A DNA stretch of 64,000 nt from Tethya wilhelma (lineage: Eukaryota; Porifera; Demospongiae; Tethyida; Tethyidae). The notes beneath the pieces are model-generated. The model saw only the letters and a program-made list of their open reading frames with translations. It ran no database searches and had not been told where the DNA came from. This document shows positions 33,376 through 44,582 of this stretch, piece after piece. The stretch covers positions 3,394,535 through 3,458,534 of the forward strand of contig CAXIPT010000004.1 of NCBI GenBank assembly GCA_964030475.1, written 5' to 3'. Position numbers and translations under genes: made by a program. Positions within the stretch are counted from its first letter, which is position 1. Each line of letters starts with the position of its first letter.

Positions 33376-34250
33376 AATTCCACAGAAGAAAATGTGCATG
33401 TGCACAGTCATGTGTAAACTGCATTTAAATAATTTATGGACTCTGAGAATTAGTATTATTATGTTGGTAACTTTGTGCAATAGAGTATACATGAACACTT
33501 AATAATAAGACAATTAATTATACTTGCATGTGTGCATGCTTTAAGCTTATAATGTCTATTGTTCATCTAATATGGATATATAGTCTAACTTTGTAATACG
33601 TAGAGCAATAATTTCTACTAAAGGATGATGTGGTTAGCAGGGAGCTCAAGGTCAGAACTAAACATGCAATATAATTGTCCATTGTGCAATCTGTGCATGC
33701 TTATATATAATGGGTTTAAAGTGATATACTTCTGGAAATTGCGTAACTTTGAGGAAGCAATGCATATATACCCCAAAGATAAGCTCATACTGAATGCATG
33801 GGGGAATCAAACATTTATGGAATTTCTAATTGAGATTTGCCATGGCCTGGTCTATATAATATAAAAACAAACAAACAACAAAAAAATATATAGTAACAGC
33901 TTGTAAAATGGAAGTTTTTTCACAAGCTATATGTATATAAATACAACATATAATTAACATTTTAAGTATTTATCTGCAGTTATTTTTATAGTTGCATTTG
34001 TATACAGCACGACACTCTCATAACAATATACTATAAATCATGCATGCCTATATCATTATGTTGTGGTTACTGTTAGGGCAGTATAATAGTCGTATAAACT
34101 ATTATCGTATATGACCTTTGACCTCTAATACATTACTATACGGAGGAAAAAAATTGAACTCTACTGATATTTTGCCATATCAGCCGTGTTACCCACGTGA
34201 GAAAGCCGTATCAGTCGTGTTACCCACGTGACTATGTTTTTTTGTGAGAT
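33376..34250. other. spacer with short direct repeats
   Basis: There is no gene. A direct repeat of CGTGTTACCCACGTGA occurs at about 34184 and 34216. A TGACCTTTGACCT sequence lies at 34112-34124 (annotated separately). Confidence 0.45.
34112..34124. promoter_or_regulatory. sequence matching a DR1 nuclear-receptor site
   Basis: TGACCTTTGACCT is, on the minus strand, AGGTCAAAGGTCA, the consensus direct repeat with one-base spacing bound by HNF4/RXR-type receptors. It lies 0.9 kb from a gene fragment and 1.75 kb before the intact gene at 35863. A chance match in AT-rich DNA cannot be excluded. Confidence 0.3.
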
Positions 34251-34456
34251 CCGTATAGCGGGAAATTTTCGTATGGTGGAAATTTTCGTATATTTCGTAT
34301 ACGGTTTGAATGTACGAAAATTAAAACTGCGAAAATTTAACTTCCGCATTTACTTTATACGAGCGCACGCCGCGTATACGAAATTTAAAACTACGAAAAT
34401 TTCTTCTGGCGCGTTTATACGAAATTTTGCACCAACGAAAATTTCCCGCTATACGG
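34251..34456. mobile_element. MITE-like element with ATAGCGGGAAATTTTCG termini
   Basis: Inverted termini CCGTATAGCGGGAAATTTTC and GAAAATTTCCCGCTATACGG enclose about 170 bases rich in CGAAAATTT motifs. It is related to 13150-13351 and has no coding capacity. Confidence 0.85.
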
Positions 34457-34608
34457 TAGCCAGACCGCGGACAAAAGAGCTGTCATTGCTACGCTGCTGC
34501 TAGTAAGTAAAATTTCACCTTCATAAAATATAGTAAGAAGAATAGAAAGAATAATAGTAGGCAAGCTAACTGTCTAAATTACAGTGTATTGTATATACGA
34601 TAAATCCC

Positions 34609-34754
34609 TTATCGCTATAGTAACGGTGCGAATACCGGGAAATTTCACTCGTAAATTGCCCTAGGCATTAAACTCGTGCTTCGCACTCGTTCAATACCTA
34701 TAGGCAATTTACTCGTGATATTTCCCGATATCGCACCGCTACTATAGCGATAAG
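34609..34754. mobile_element. fold-back element
   Basis: The end CTTATCGCTATAGTAACGGT is complementary to the end ACTATAGCGATAAG, and internal GGGAAATTTCACTCG/CGTGATATTTCCC pairs extend the arms. A non-autonomous inverted-repeat element. Confidence 0.75.
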
Positions 34755-34967
34755 TATATATTATAGGAAGTACGTATTTTTGCCATATATGACTCAACAT
34801 GCATTTTACAAATATGCATGGAATAAACCTATGAATAATTTCCTGCAACTGTCCAATCAAAATTCATGCAGGGTTTATATATAGACCATGCATGCAGTGC
34901 CAAACTGTTTTACAAAGATGATCTTTATTTGAGTGTAAACTACATCAACAGTCTGAGAGCATTAAAG

Positions 34968-35425
34968 ATGAATCAAGCAGAATTGTACCACCAAGACTTT
35001 GTTATTGCTCGTAACTGTTCAACAAGTGAAGATCACAAACTACTGAGGCAGATTACGTTTACTGAACCAACAAACAATCTAACTCACTTCTATAGTCTAA
35101 TTTAAATCCCATGGAATATAGTAGCAATCTCTTTGTGCATGGAAGTTTATTCCAAAGACTATTGATTGCTTTGTGACTTTTGTATCCATTTCCTATGCCA
35201 AACAAGAAATTCAATGCAAATTGTCCTCCAGGACATAAATTTTTTATGAACTTTCCCAAAAGCAGCTTTTCAGTTTAGATGTATGGTATGGCAAAGCTAC
35301 TAAATGCAAGCATATACTGATCTTCAAGGAAGGTTTGGTCTTCAGAAGCTTTCAGGAAGACATACTCCGGGAAAGCCTTATTGAGCTAGACACAGTGATC
35401 AGACTGATTCCTACAAAGAATTAGG
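34968..35425 (+). pseudogene. mosaic of methyltransferase fragments
   Basis: At 34968-35075 the first ~36 codons (MNQAELYHQDFVIARN...) nearly match those of the intact gene at 35863. The match ends before motif I. At about 35110-35340 a minus-strand fragment carries LCPGGQFAL and HKAINSLWN, as in the 42743-43505 type. At about 35345-35425 a + strand C-terminal piece follows. Three pieces of different origin and orientation are joined within 450 bases, so it is not functional. Confidence 0.8.
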
Positions 35426-35862
35426 CAATTTAAATTCTAAAGAAGAAAATGTGCATAATCATATGAATCTGAGAATTAGTATTATTAAGTCTTGGCGCAT
35501 GCATAGCACAATCATGCAGAGTTTCATCAGAATTTACTCCTATAACACTATTTATAGTTATATTGTAGGATTTGATTCTAGATTTCACTCTCATGGTGAT
35601 ATTCGGCAGTGTACTATATATACCATGATCATATATATAAATATATGTAGTATTGTGGCCAGGGCAGTATAATAGTAGTATAAACCAAGGAAGCACCTGA
35701 CTCAACCATTGCATAAATATGGAATAAATCTATAAATACTTTCCTGCAAATGCCCAATCAAAATAGAGGGTTTATCATGCAGTGCCAAGATGCATGCAGT
35801 GCGAAATTTTACAAATATGATCTTTATTTGAGTGTTATAGAGAAGTCAACAGAAAGTTAAAA

Positions 35863-36612
35863 ATGAATCAAGCGGAATTGTACCACCAAGACTTTGTTAT
35901 TGCTCGTAACTGTTCAACAAGTGAAGATAACAAACTACTGAGGCAGATTACGTTTGCTGAACCAACAAAAGACCTGAAAGTTCTTGACTTGGGATGTGGA
36001 CCTGGGAACTTAACCTTTATTTTAGCTAAAATGGTGGGTTCAAAAGGTCAAGTGATTGGTGTGGACCCAGACAAAGAGAGAATTGAAGTAGCAAGACAAA
36101 ACTACAAGTTCCCTAACCTCACTTTTGTTGAGGGAGACTCAACTTCATTCCCTGAAGACCTGTACGATCTCGTCTTCTGTCATTATGTCACTGATTCAAT
36201 CAAGGACAAAGAAAAGCTATTTATGACAGTTTCTAAAAATCTGAAACCAGGAGGAAAATTTGCAATCGTTGCAATACTTCAACATTCATCACTTGCACTG
36301 GAATTAATAGAGCTAATGGGACCGCAGGAAACAAAGGAAATCAATGAGCTATTTACCTTTTGTACTATTGAGGAATACGATCAGCTTGCCCTAGAAAACG
36401 GGTTTACATCCAGCTTAAAAGAAGTGGATGTTGATGTTCATGAATATCCTGATCCTGAGACTGCTATTCAGTCATGGAAAGGTATTTCTACTGGAATATT
36501 TGATCCAGAAAGAGTGGACAAGGAAGGATTGGAGAAATTTATACAAAAGTACAAAGGAAAGAAAATGGAATGGAAGTTACCAGTGGTACGATACATTCTC
36601 ACAAAGAACTAA
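35863..36612 (+). CDS. class I SAM-dependent methyltransferase (array member 3)
   Basis: An intact 249-residue frame. Motif I is VLDLGCGPGN at 40-49 (a GPG variant of the glycine loop, common in the superfamily), followed by GVDPDKERIEVA, YDLVFCHYVTD and KPGGKFAIVA. The C-terminal signature is STGIFDPERVD...YKGKKMEWKLPVVRYILTK. Its 5' flank and first codons were duplicated at 34866-35075. Its closest relatives are the member at 63717 and the fragments at 48553 and 50086. Confidence 0.9.
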   Translation: MNQAELYHQDFVIARNCSTSEDNKLLRQITFAEPTKDLKVLDLGCGPGNLTFILAKMVGSKGQVIGVDPDKERIEVARQNYKFPNLTFVEGDSTSFPEDLYDLVFCHYVTDSIKDKEKLFMTVSKNLKPGGKFAIVAILQHSSLALELIELMGPQETKEINELFTFCTIEEYDQLALENGFTSSLKEVDVDVHEYPDPETAIQSWKGISTGIFDPERVDKEGLEKFIQKYKGKKMEWKLPVVRYILTKN

Positions 36613-37182
36613 CAAATATTACTTATACTTGGATGCATCATTAATTATGATTATATGCTTATGTTTAAACTTTTAGAAAGGGAGTAAACTTAATTGATCT
36701 ACAGATTAAACTGTGTCTATAACTAAAATATTATGTAGATGTGAGAAATCATTCAATTTCACAAACGTTCATATACTATACTTAATATGTATTTTTGTAT
36801 ATTAATTTATACAACTGGACTATATAGGACAATTATGGGACATTTACATTTATACTCACTCCTCGCATATGTATAATAACACGTATACAAATATTAGCTC
36901 TATCTTCATGTATGGTCAGAGAGCTAGAGATCTAAAGAAAGAGTATGCACTCAATGACATGTGTCTGTGTATGTACAACAAGAATTTAATTAAAGCTTAT
37001 CTCGGTTCCATGTATAAGGTCATGTTCAATGTACACAAGAATTTCATTAAGAAAGAAAGAATTTAATTACTGTACAACTTTTTTGCTCAGTAAGGTCGTG
37101 CCCAGACATGATCACCATATGCATGCAATTAAGCTCGCTTCTTAGTTTCCCTGTGAACTCTAGCTGAATAAAGAACACAGAT
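36613..37182. other. spacer, nothing recognised
   Basis: No element or exon recognised. Confidence 0.4.
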
Positions 37183-37230
37183 ATAATGGTTATTGTACCA
37201 TCAATCCAAGTTGAAGCTGAGTTGTGACAA

Positions 37231-38022
37231 ATGCAAAGACTCGTAGTACACATGAAAGTCCCAAGAAACTACTGCTATTATGATTCACAAGCACTGTTGT
37301 ATCACAACTACCAGAAGAAAGTTGTGTACAAACAATTGCAAAAGGATGTCACAATTTTAAAGAAGCTCAATTTTTCTAAGATCGAAAGAGTACTTGATCT
37401 AGGTTGTGGTACTGGAAACTTTACATCACTGCTAGCTGAAAGAGTGGGGACAAAAGGTCAAGTCATAGCGATCGATCCAGATAAGGAGCGTATTGAAGTA
37501 GCAAATGCAGCAAACAAGTACTCCAATGTGACCTTTCTTGTGGGAAACGAGCACACCTTCCCTCAGGACCAGTATGACCTGATATTTTGTCGCTATGTGA
37601 CACATTGGATTGCCAACAAACAAGCAGTATTTCAAAATGTGTGTCGGAATTTGAGAAATGGAGGACATTTTGCGCTGATTGCAATTACATACCAGCTACC
37701 AATTTTAAGGAAAATGACAGAGTTAATGAGTAAAGTCAGGAGAGAAGAAATCAACAACCAACTTCACTACAGCTCTGTAGAAGTGTACAATCAACTAGCC
37801 ACTGATAATGGACTTAAAGTGGTACTTTTAGAAACTGACTTCGAGGAAGCAATATACCCGACCCCAGATGTGGGTCTTGCCGCATGGGAAGCAATTACAC
37901 ATGGGATGTTTAACCAAGATTTGGTAGACAAACATAAACTTACAAACTTCAAACGAAAGTATCACGAAGAGCTTACTAAATGGAAGTTTCCCATTGCACG
38001 CTACATACTAAAATGGAAATAA
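37231..38022 (+). CDS. class I SAM-dependent methyltransferase (array member 4), recombinant 5' end
   Basis: A 263-residue frame. Motif I VLDLGCGTGN, IDPDKERIEVA, YDLIFCRYVTHW, LRNGGHFAL, and the end HGMFNQDLVD...KWKFPIARYILK are complete. The upstream DNA 37183-37275 is homologous to the 5' end of member 2 (31010), but a stop (TGA about 37225) ends that frame. The first ~16 residues of this ORF (MQRLVVHMKVPRNYCY) are the same DNA read in a different frame. From DSQALLYHNY onward the protein matches the 45860 and 47257 genes. So the true start may differ, or a chimeric gene uses a new N terminus. Confidence 0.8.
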   Translation: MQRLVVHMKVPRNYCYYDSQALLYHNYQKKVVYKQLQKDVTILKKLNFSKIERVLDLGCGTGNFTSLLAERVGTKGQVIAIDPDKERIEVANAANKYSNVTFLVGNEHTFPQDQYDLIFCRYVTHWIANKQAVFQNVCRNLRNGGHFALIAITYQLPILRKMTELMSKVRREEINNQLHYSSVEVYNQLATDNGLKVVLLETDFEEAIYPTPDVGLAAWEAITHGMFNQDLVDKHKLTNFKRKYHEELTKWKFPIARYILKWK

Positions 38023-38299
38023 TATTTACCCATGCTAGCATGATCGACAACACTTGGTTCATGCATGGATCAACAGATCTATAAATAGTACTTTATGGTA
38101 CAATGTTTATTTTTAGGATCCAAATATGCTTTGATGTCTTTTAGTTTGGGTGACCTGAATGAGTATCATGGCAACAGTAATTTAAAGCTTCTAAAATAAA
38201 CCATAATCAATGAATAGCATTAGTATCACATGGGTAGCTGTATATCCAGCTGGAGGTGACCTTTTAGTAAAGCTGAGGAGAAGTAGTAAATTGTGGCTA
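38023..38299. other. 3' flank of array member 4, no gene seen
   Basis: AT-rich spacer with no exon or recognised element. The GGTGACCTTTT near 38264 is one of several such sequences in the array. Confidence 0.35.
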
Positions 38300-38540
38300 A
38301 CACTGAAGGGCCTGCAAATAGCCTAGGGCTAATGAACGCAGGTCCCCCGGGACCGACGGCTTTACATCCCCTCCGAAGGATGTGGTGAAATTCACCTCTT
38401 CATTTTTTGGGGTAGAGCTGAGTTAACTCCTAGGCAGAGCTCGAAAGAGAAAATGGGAAACAAATACCTGTAGCACTGGAGGGACTCGAACCACCTACCC
38501 ATGGGTTGGGAGTCAGAGTCAATGGTGAACAAGCCACAAG
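38300..38540. repeat. SINE-like element
   Basis: The segment contains GGTCCCCCGGGACCGACGGC, a CCCTCCGAAGGATGTGG block and, at its end, GGGACTCGAACCACCTACCC. On the minus strand the last reads as a tRNA B-box-like GGTGGTTCGAGTCCC. A tRNA-related head with a conserved GC-rich domain suggests a SINE. This is tentative. Confidence 0.5.
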
Positions 38541-38576
38541 TTAATTAAGTAAAAAAGTTAAACATATTTAGTAAAC

Positions 38577-39295
38577 ATGGCTATGAATTTCCAAGGTGAA
38601 ACTAGAAAAAATCAGGCTGAAATGTACTATCAGCACTTTATTGCTTGTAGAAAAAATATCAATAGATAATCATAAACTATTGAGACAGATTTCTGAGTCA
38701 TTTCAACAGAAGTATACAATGTCAGAGTTCTTGAATTGGGCTGTGGACCAGGAAATCTAACTTATGCTTTGGCAAAAATGATGGGGTCAAAAGGTCAGGT
38801 TGTTGGTGTGGACCCAGATGAGAGAATTGAAGTAGCAAAACAAACTCACTTTGTTGAGGGAGACTCAACCTCATTCATTCCCTGAAGACCAGTACGACTT
38901 CATCTTTTGTCATTATGTCACAAATTGGGTTGAAGATAAGGGTTTAAGAATGCTTTTAGGAAATTGAAACCAGGAGGTCAGTTTGCTATTGTAGCAATAA
39001 TTAAATTCTCTCCTCTTGAAGAGGAACTCAGAGAGCTAATAGGAGCACAAGAACAGAGAAAAATTGATGAGACATTTTTCTTTCGTAATGTTGAGAAATA
39101 CGATCAACTTGCTCAAGAAAATGGCTTCAAAACTAGTCTAAAAGAAGTTGATGTTGATGTTCATGAATATATATCCAGATCCTGAGGCCACTATGCCGTC
39201 ATGGAAAATTATCACTACTGGAATATTTGATCCAGAAAGTGTGGACAAGGTTAAAGAAGTTCAGACAAAAGACAAAAGTACAAAGGAGAGAAAAT
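38577..39295 (+). pseudogene. methyltransferase pseudogene with many frameshifts
   Basis: It starts MAMNFQGETRKNQAEMYYQH and then breaks at AATAGATAATC. Motif I survives as VLELGCGPGN in another frame. Further shifts occur before the post-I region and near 38945. An 85-base open piece (38964 on) has KPGGQFAIVAII. The C-terminal end is disrupted up to the 'n' at 39296. It is related to the fragment at 63182. Confidence 0.85.
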
Positions 39296-39296
39296 N

Positions 39297-39440
39297 AGTT
39301 TAGCAGCACGGACGGAAATTACACATGGGAAGTTAAACACTGAAATGACTGATCAGAATGCACAGCACATTTTCAGAGAGAAGTACAAAGGGCAAGAGAT
39401 TGAGTGGAACAATTCTATTGTATGCTATATACATTTTTAA
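39297..39440 (+). pseudogene. methyltransferase C-terminal fragment after assembly join
   Basis: Encodes ITHGKLNTEMTDQNAQ, FREKYKGQEIEW and a final CYIHF, then stop. It resembles the family C-terminal signature but belongs to a different paralogue from the pseudogene before the 'n'. Confidence 0.75.
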
Positions 39441-39888
39441 AAAAAACTCTAAATGTTTTACTATTTTTAACTGCATCATGTGATACTATGGCTGTAAATG
39501 CAGGCCTACAACTAAGTAATAGTATAACAATAATTATAATTTTATTTTAGTTGTCCTAGAATCCAATACCTGTGCATCCATGATAAACTTAATTCTAGGC
39601 CTGAACTTAAATTGGCTACAGGACTGAATCAATGAAATCATTACCAAGAAGCTTTGGAAGAACTTAACAAAAGCATAGAGGACACAAAAAATAAAAAAGT
39701 ACGTGGTTCATTATTAATCTAACCAAGAAATAAGAGGATTGAGGAAAATATATAGTTGGGATACAATATAGTTTTAATTGTGTATTGTTACAGCAGTTCT
39801 ATTGGAAATACTGTCAGTGTCATATGAAACTGTATAATATTAACAGGCTATATTTGCAGAAATAATGCATGCATGTATATATAGTTAA
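39441..39888. other. spacer, nothing recognised
   Basis: No gene or known repeat. Confidence 0.35.
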
Positions 39889-40430
39889 AACCAAAAACCA
39901 TCATATTGTGATGGAAAACCAAGAACCTAAAACCATCATACCGTGATGGAACCCAAGAACCTACAAACATCATGCCATGATGAAAACCCAAGAACCTAAA
40001 ACCATCATATCGTGATGGAACCCAAGAACCTAAAACCATCATGCAATGATGAAAACCCAAGAACCTAAAACCATCATACCGTGATGGAACCCAAGAACCT
40101 ATAACCATCATACCATGATGAAAACCCAAGAACCTAAACCATCATACCGTGATGGAACCCATGCAAGAACCTACAATAACCATCATGCCATGATGAAAAC
40201 CCAAGAACCTAAAACCATCATACCATGATGGAACCCAAGAACCTACAACCATCATGCCATGATGAAAACCCAAGAACCTACAACAATCATACAATGATGA
40301 AAACCCAAGAACCTAAAACCATCATACCGTGATGGAACCCAAGAGCCTACAACCAACATACCATGATGAAAAACCAAGAACAAAAACAATCATTCCATGA
40401 TGGAAAACCTACAACCATCATATATACCTT
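39889..40430. repeat. palindromic-unit minisatellite (~36-bp unit, about 14 copies)
   Basis: The unit reads about CCAAGAACCTAAAACC followed by ATCATACCGTGATGGAAC. The CCATCA...TGATGG arms are complementary, so each unit could form a small hairpin. Units alternate between ...GTGATGGAACCC and ...ATGATGAAAACCC ends, a higher-order pattern of two. The open frame on the minus strand across it (39848-40129) is a by-product. Confidence 0.9.
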
Positions 40431-41227
40431 ATGTGATCAAGCTTTGAATTTTGGTGGGACATTATGGTCCGATGATGAAAGTACTAGCTTTAATTGAGAT
40501 CACTGACACAGCTTACCATGGAGTGGGTCGTTGGAATTCGTATCAGACTCAAGCGTGAATGATTGTTAAAACTCACGTTAGTCAGATAATTATGTTCTGT
40601 AATGAGTTCCATGAAAATCATGGCGAAACAATATACATGCAAAAACTGATGCATTATATTTTTCACTTTGGAAATAATATATTACAATGATATAAAAGTT
40701 TTCGATCTTGGAAGCAGTCTCCCAATAGCCCAATGTATATGTCACACATATACACACAGAGCTTGGAAGGCATTGACAAATTACTGCGAGGGTGTGAGTG
40801 AGTTAATGGACTTTGACTAAGCCTATATATTAGGCTAAGTATAATAATGAATTTTGAGCTGTCAAACCTAGCTGCATGTCTTTTAAACTACAGAGGTGTT
40901 CGTGAATCCTTGATGCTATAGCTATAGATTGAAGTTTAATTGCTGTACATCACTGAGAAGTTAGAACTCCACCAGATCTCAACTCATATTAGTGGAGCAT
41001 CCACTATACTATATACCAACCCTCTTTCAAGCATCTCCAATTAAAAGGACAAGTAGTGTGCATGCTATGTTCTTATTGTTATGAGGTTACTATGTGGTTT
41101 TATTGCATGGATGTGGCATTATATATATATATATAGTTACTTCAGTCAGTGTTGAACTATAATATATGGCTCAACCAGAGTAAAAAATAGAATAGACCTA
41201 TAAATAGGCACCTATCCAATCATGCAT
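40431..41227. other. long spacer without gene
   Basis: No exon or element recognised. A short (AT)n run lies near 41123. Confidence 0.35.
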
Positions 41228-41375
41228 GGATGTAGTCAGGCATAGCCAGCCCCTTATACACGCATACTTTTCCAGCGTGCATGTAAGAGTCTGGCTACGC
41301 CAGACTATCATGGATGTAGCTATATATAGACCTAGTCTGGGGTAGCTAAGGGGCTGGCTATACGCCAGACTAATC
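41228..41375. repeat. inverted repeat with AGCCAGCCCCTTA arms
   Basis: AGGCATAGCCAGCCCCTTA is mirrored by TAAGGGGCTGGCTATACGCC about 100 bases later, and TCTGGCTACGCCAGACT lies between. A small fold-back element. Confidence 0.65.
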
Positions 41376-41399
41376 TATAAACCAAGTAGAGTAAGCCAC

Positions 41400-41716
41400 C
41401 AATTATCGGCCACCATCGAATTCGGACACGATTCTTGACCTACCAGCTGGTGCAACTACTCCAAGTTTGGTACCACAAGATAGCCCATGAAAAGTTACAC
41501 TGGGTTGTGCAGACTTCAAGCCCCGCCCACTCACCTGTAAGGTTTCCTGACGTCATTTAGCGCTGGCCGAAGAAAATCAACAATCGGCCATAAACCATCA
41601 TATATCGGACTGCAGCTCAAAAAACCCCTAAAACTTATGGTTGAGCTACCAAATCTGGAAATCAAGAAGTTCAATCTTCCTGCTACTGATATTCCAAATG
41701 GGGACCTGATTGCAAG
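41400..41716. mobile_element. degraded copy of the AATCGCACC element
   Basis: It contains diverged matches, in order, to 50870-51200: TTGTGCAGACTT, CCTCACCTACAAGG-like, CTGACGTCAT-like, AAACCCCTAAAACTTA and GGGACCTGATTGCAA. It ends at the 'n' at 41717, beyond which a methyltransferase fragment starts. Confidence 0.65.
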
Positions 41717-41717
41717 T

Positions 41718-41820
41718 NGATGCTGACCAAGATGCATTAGAGGTGTTCAAGAGAAAATACAGCAGAGTACAACCTCAGTTTGTTGCAAAAATTGCGTACT
41801 TTGTTCTAACTAAGCAATAA
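41718..41820 (+). pseudogene. methyltransferase C-terminal fragment
   Basis: Encodes ADQDALEVFKRKYSRVQPQF and then the FVLTKQ ending, almost identical to member 1 (29721) and to 44583-45100. It is truncated at the assembly join. Confidence 0.85.
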
Positions 41821-42742
41821 ACAATTGAGAACTCATTCAAAAACAACTATCTCATCAGTATAATTATTATCATGCATGCTCACATCATTGTACATTATAT
41901 GCATTTCAGTCATAATGATAATACACCAAAGAGCTAAACAACGAATTGGCAAACTGACTCTACATAGTTACTTTTCTCACAAAGCAATGCTCTGTCTATA
42001 CTATACATAATTGTCAGTATGATCACAGAGTATGGTGAATTAAGACACACAGCTCTATAGGCCTCATTAAGGCCAATTTAAAGTAGAAATCCCGGTTGTT
42101 GCAATGATGACCCAGTTAGTTGTATAATTAAAGTTGTAGTAGGTAATGAATCTTGCAATTAGTGTATAACCATGCAAACCATGCATTCAGGCAACACTAT
42201 ATACTAGGCCTGGGAGTGCCAAAAGAATAACAACTGACAACATGTGAGATCTCATGTGACATGGTATATCTTTCCCGTGCCAAATACTACAACTGATAAA
42301 TTGATTTTTTCACTGCACAATATCATTTAAAGGATGAATTAAACAGTTGCACAACATCAGTATACAAACACATGCACATCACCACATCATTAGCAAAGCA
42401 ATTATTTACAGCTAGCTAAATCCTGTGAGAAGGTTATTGACAATATAAGTAGTCACTGCATGTGCCGAGCCCATAAATATAACTGACATAGTGCTATATA
42501 ATATGGTACCATATACATGCCAACAATTGTTTGACACAAAAGTTAATTCAATTGTCTATGACAGTACAATTTAACACTACATCATACACTTCAGTCTACT
42601 AATATGCTGAAATTTCTATGCTTATAAGTATTGATATAACTATACATTGCAATTATTAGCCTTATTGATTATGCACTATAGCTTTACATCATGCATGACT
42701 GCATGTTTGTGCTGGGGATTTTCTTCTTGAATCATTACTAAG
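41821..42742. other. spacer, nothing recognised
   Basis: No exon or element recognised. Confidence 0.35.
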
Positions 42743-43505
42743 TCACACTTTAGTGAGAATCATTTTCAGCACTGGTGTGTTGAGCTCTAAGGCTTTCTCT
42801 GAGTATTTTTTCCTGAAAGCTTCTATCTTGAGTGGATCTGCTTTTAAAACGTCAAATATTCCATGAGTTATTCCGTGCCAGCTTGAGAACAGGGAGTCTA
42901 CATTTGGAAACTTAACATAATCACATTCCTCTTCCATTAGGTTGATTTCAAATCCCACTGTAGCAGCAATCTCTTTGTATTTCTCTGTAGGAAGTATATT
43001 CCAAAGACTATTGATTGCTTTGTGACCTTCTGTACCCATTAGTCCTGACATTTCTTCTCCTGTAGCTGCAACTCCATGCATTACCAAAAACAAATGCAAA
43101 TTGTCCTCCAGGACGTAAATTTTTGTATACTTTCTCAAAAGCACTTCTTTGGTTTTTGATGTATGGTATGGCATAGCTACTGAACACAAGATCATACTGA
43201 TCTTCTGGGAAGTTTTGGTCATCTCCTTCTACAAAGGTGAGATTGTCTCTTCTCCATTTCTCTCTGGCTATCTTGATTCTCTCTCTGTCAGGATCAACTC
43301 CAGTCACTCTACCAGTTGGTCCAACTCTCTTTGCTATCATGTAGGTATAGTTGCCAGTGCCACATCCAAGATCAAGAACCATCTTGCCTTCAAGTGATTG
43401 GACTCTGTTCAGGATGCCCAAATCTTTTTGCAAATCAGACTGTTCGATGTCTTTAAAGGTTTCAAATCCTTTTGCTTCACTTTGATGCTGTGAGTAGGTG
43501 TCCAT
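42743..43505 (-). pseudogene. inverted methyltransferase copy with 4-bp insertion
   Basis: One of two array copies with a recognisable gene start on the minus strand. From the ATG at 43505 it reads MDTYSQHQSEAKGFETF, MVLDLGCGTGNYTYMIA, GVDPDRERIKIA, YDLVFSSYAIPYI and RPGGQFAFVFGN. A CATG insertion near 43078 (GGTAATGCATGGAG, against GGTAATGGAG in the 32628 copy) then shifts the frame. The rest (GEEMSGLMG..., HGITHGIFD, ILTKV) is open in the next frame to 42743. It carries IPY where most members have HW. One small indel separates it from an intact gene, so it may be recent or an error. Confidence 0.85.
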
Positions 43506-44582
43506 TTTAGAGAAGTTAATTGTTGTGCTGACGAAATATATATATATATGGATCAATATTTGATTTGTTCTTCAGTCTTTCAGAGCCCAAATCTTTCTTT
43601 AATCCACCTGATACATGTATGTCTAATATAGAGTTTGACCAAATTCTACCTACTAATATATAACTATTAATTATGTAACATGATAGCATTATGGAATAAT
43701 GGCGGCATGCATGTATATGCCACTAATGAGTCCATTTACTTGAGTTAATGAGCTATATGCTACTCAATTGTGGTAGTACATGATTTAAATTCTTCATGAA
43801 TTGCATGGGTACTTACATGGGGTAGGGGTCAGGTTGATTCTCAAGGCCTCAAAATCTACATGTGTAACTTATCGCTAAAATTAATGTTTTGCTATTGAAC
43901 CGTTTGGTATATTTTCCTTTGGAATTAGATACTTTTTACTTAGTCTAGATCTATGACATATATAAATCAATGCACACTCCAGGATCAGAGAAATAGTATA
44001 CTAACATAGTTACAATAGTGAACACAAATAGTAAAAATTTCAAAAAAAATAAGTAGTGTAGGAATGGGCAGTGCGATAAAAAGTATTGGAACGAGGCATG
44101 TCTCAATTTCAGCACATTTACTACTTCACTTTTATTCTTGATCACTCGTATGGATCCTCAGTGTCGTAAATGCAAAGATCTGTAGCTACAATAAAACCAT
44201 GCATACTAGCTTATTGTTGCAGCATTGGTAATAATTCCTACTAGTCAGTAGCCTCGTTATACCTGGCTCCCTCTCCGTGAGTCCACACCTACTGGAAATT
44301 AAGCGCAAGAGAATAAAAAATGAGGGAGCCTGGTATCAAAATCATGTGGGGTAGAAGCTAGGGTAGTAGAAGGGTGATTAAGTGCATGTGGGCATAGCAA
44401 TTGATACCTTTGCCAGACCACGCTTTAAACTGGAGTTCAGCTGAGTTCAAACAGTGGGAAAAAAATGGTAGATTGTGTATTTGTAACAGAAACACCAAAC
44501 GGATGGCAGACTGAAGAGTATTATTAGGCTGTCTATGGCTTGAAGTTTGCATCAAACTGTACAAAATTAGCACTGACAACTT
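43506..44582. other. spacer with partial inverted-repeat element
   Basis: At about 44249-44332 the ends TAGCCTCGTTATACCTGGCT and GAGGGAGCCTGGTAT resemble the TAGCCTCG element, shortened. No gene is seen. Confidence 0.45.

Noticed and set aside
39848..40129. 93-codon minus-strand frame with repeated GFHH/GSWVPSRYDG units, and possible CRISPR-like array
   Set aside because: The unit is a tandem minisatellite without unique spacers, and the frame exists only because the unit length is a multiple of three in part of the array.
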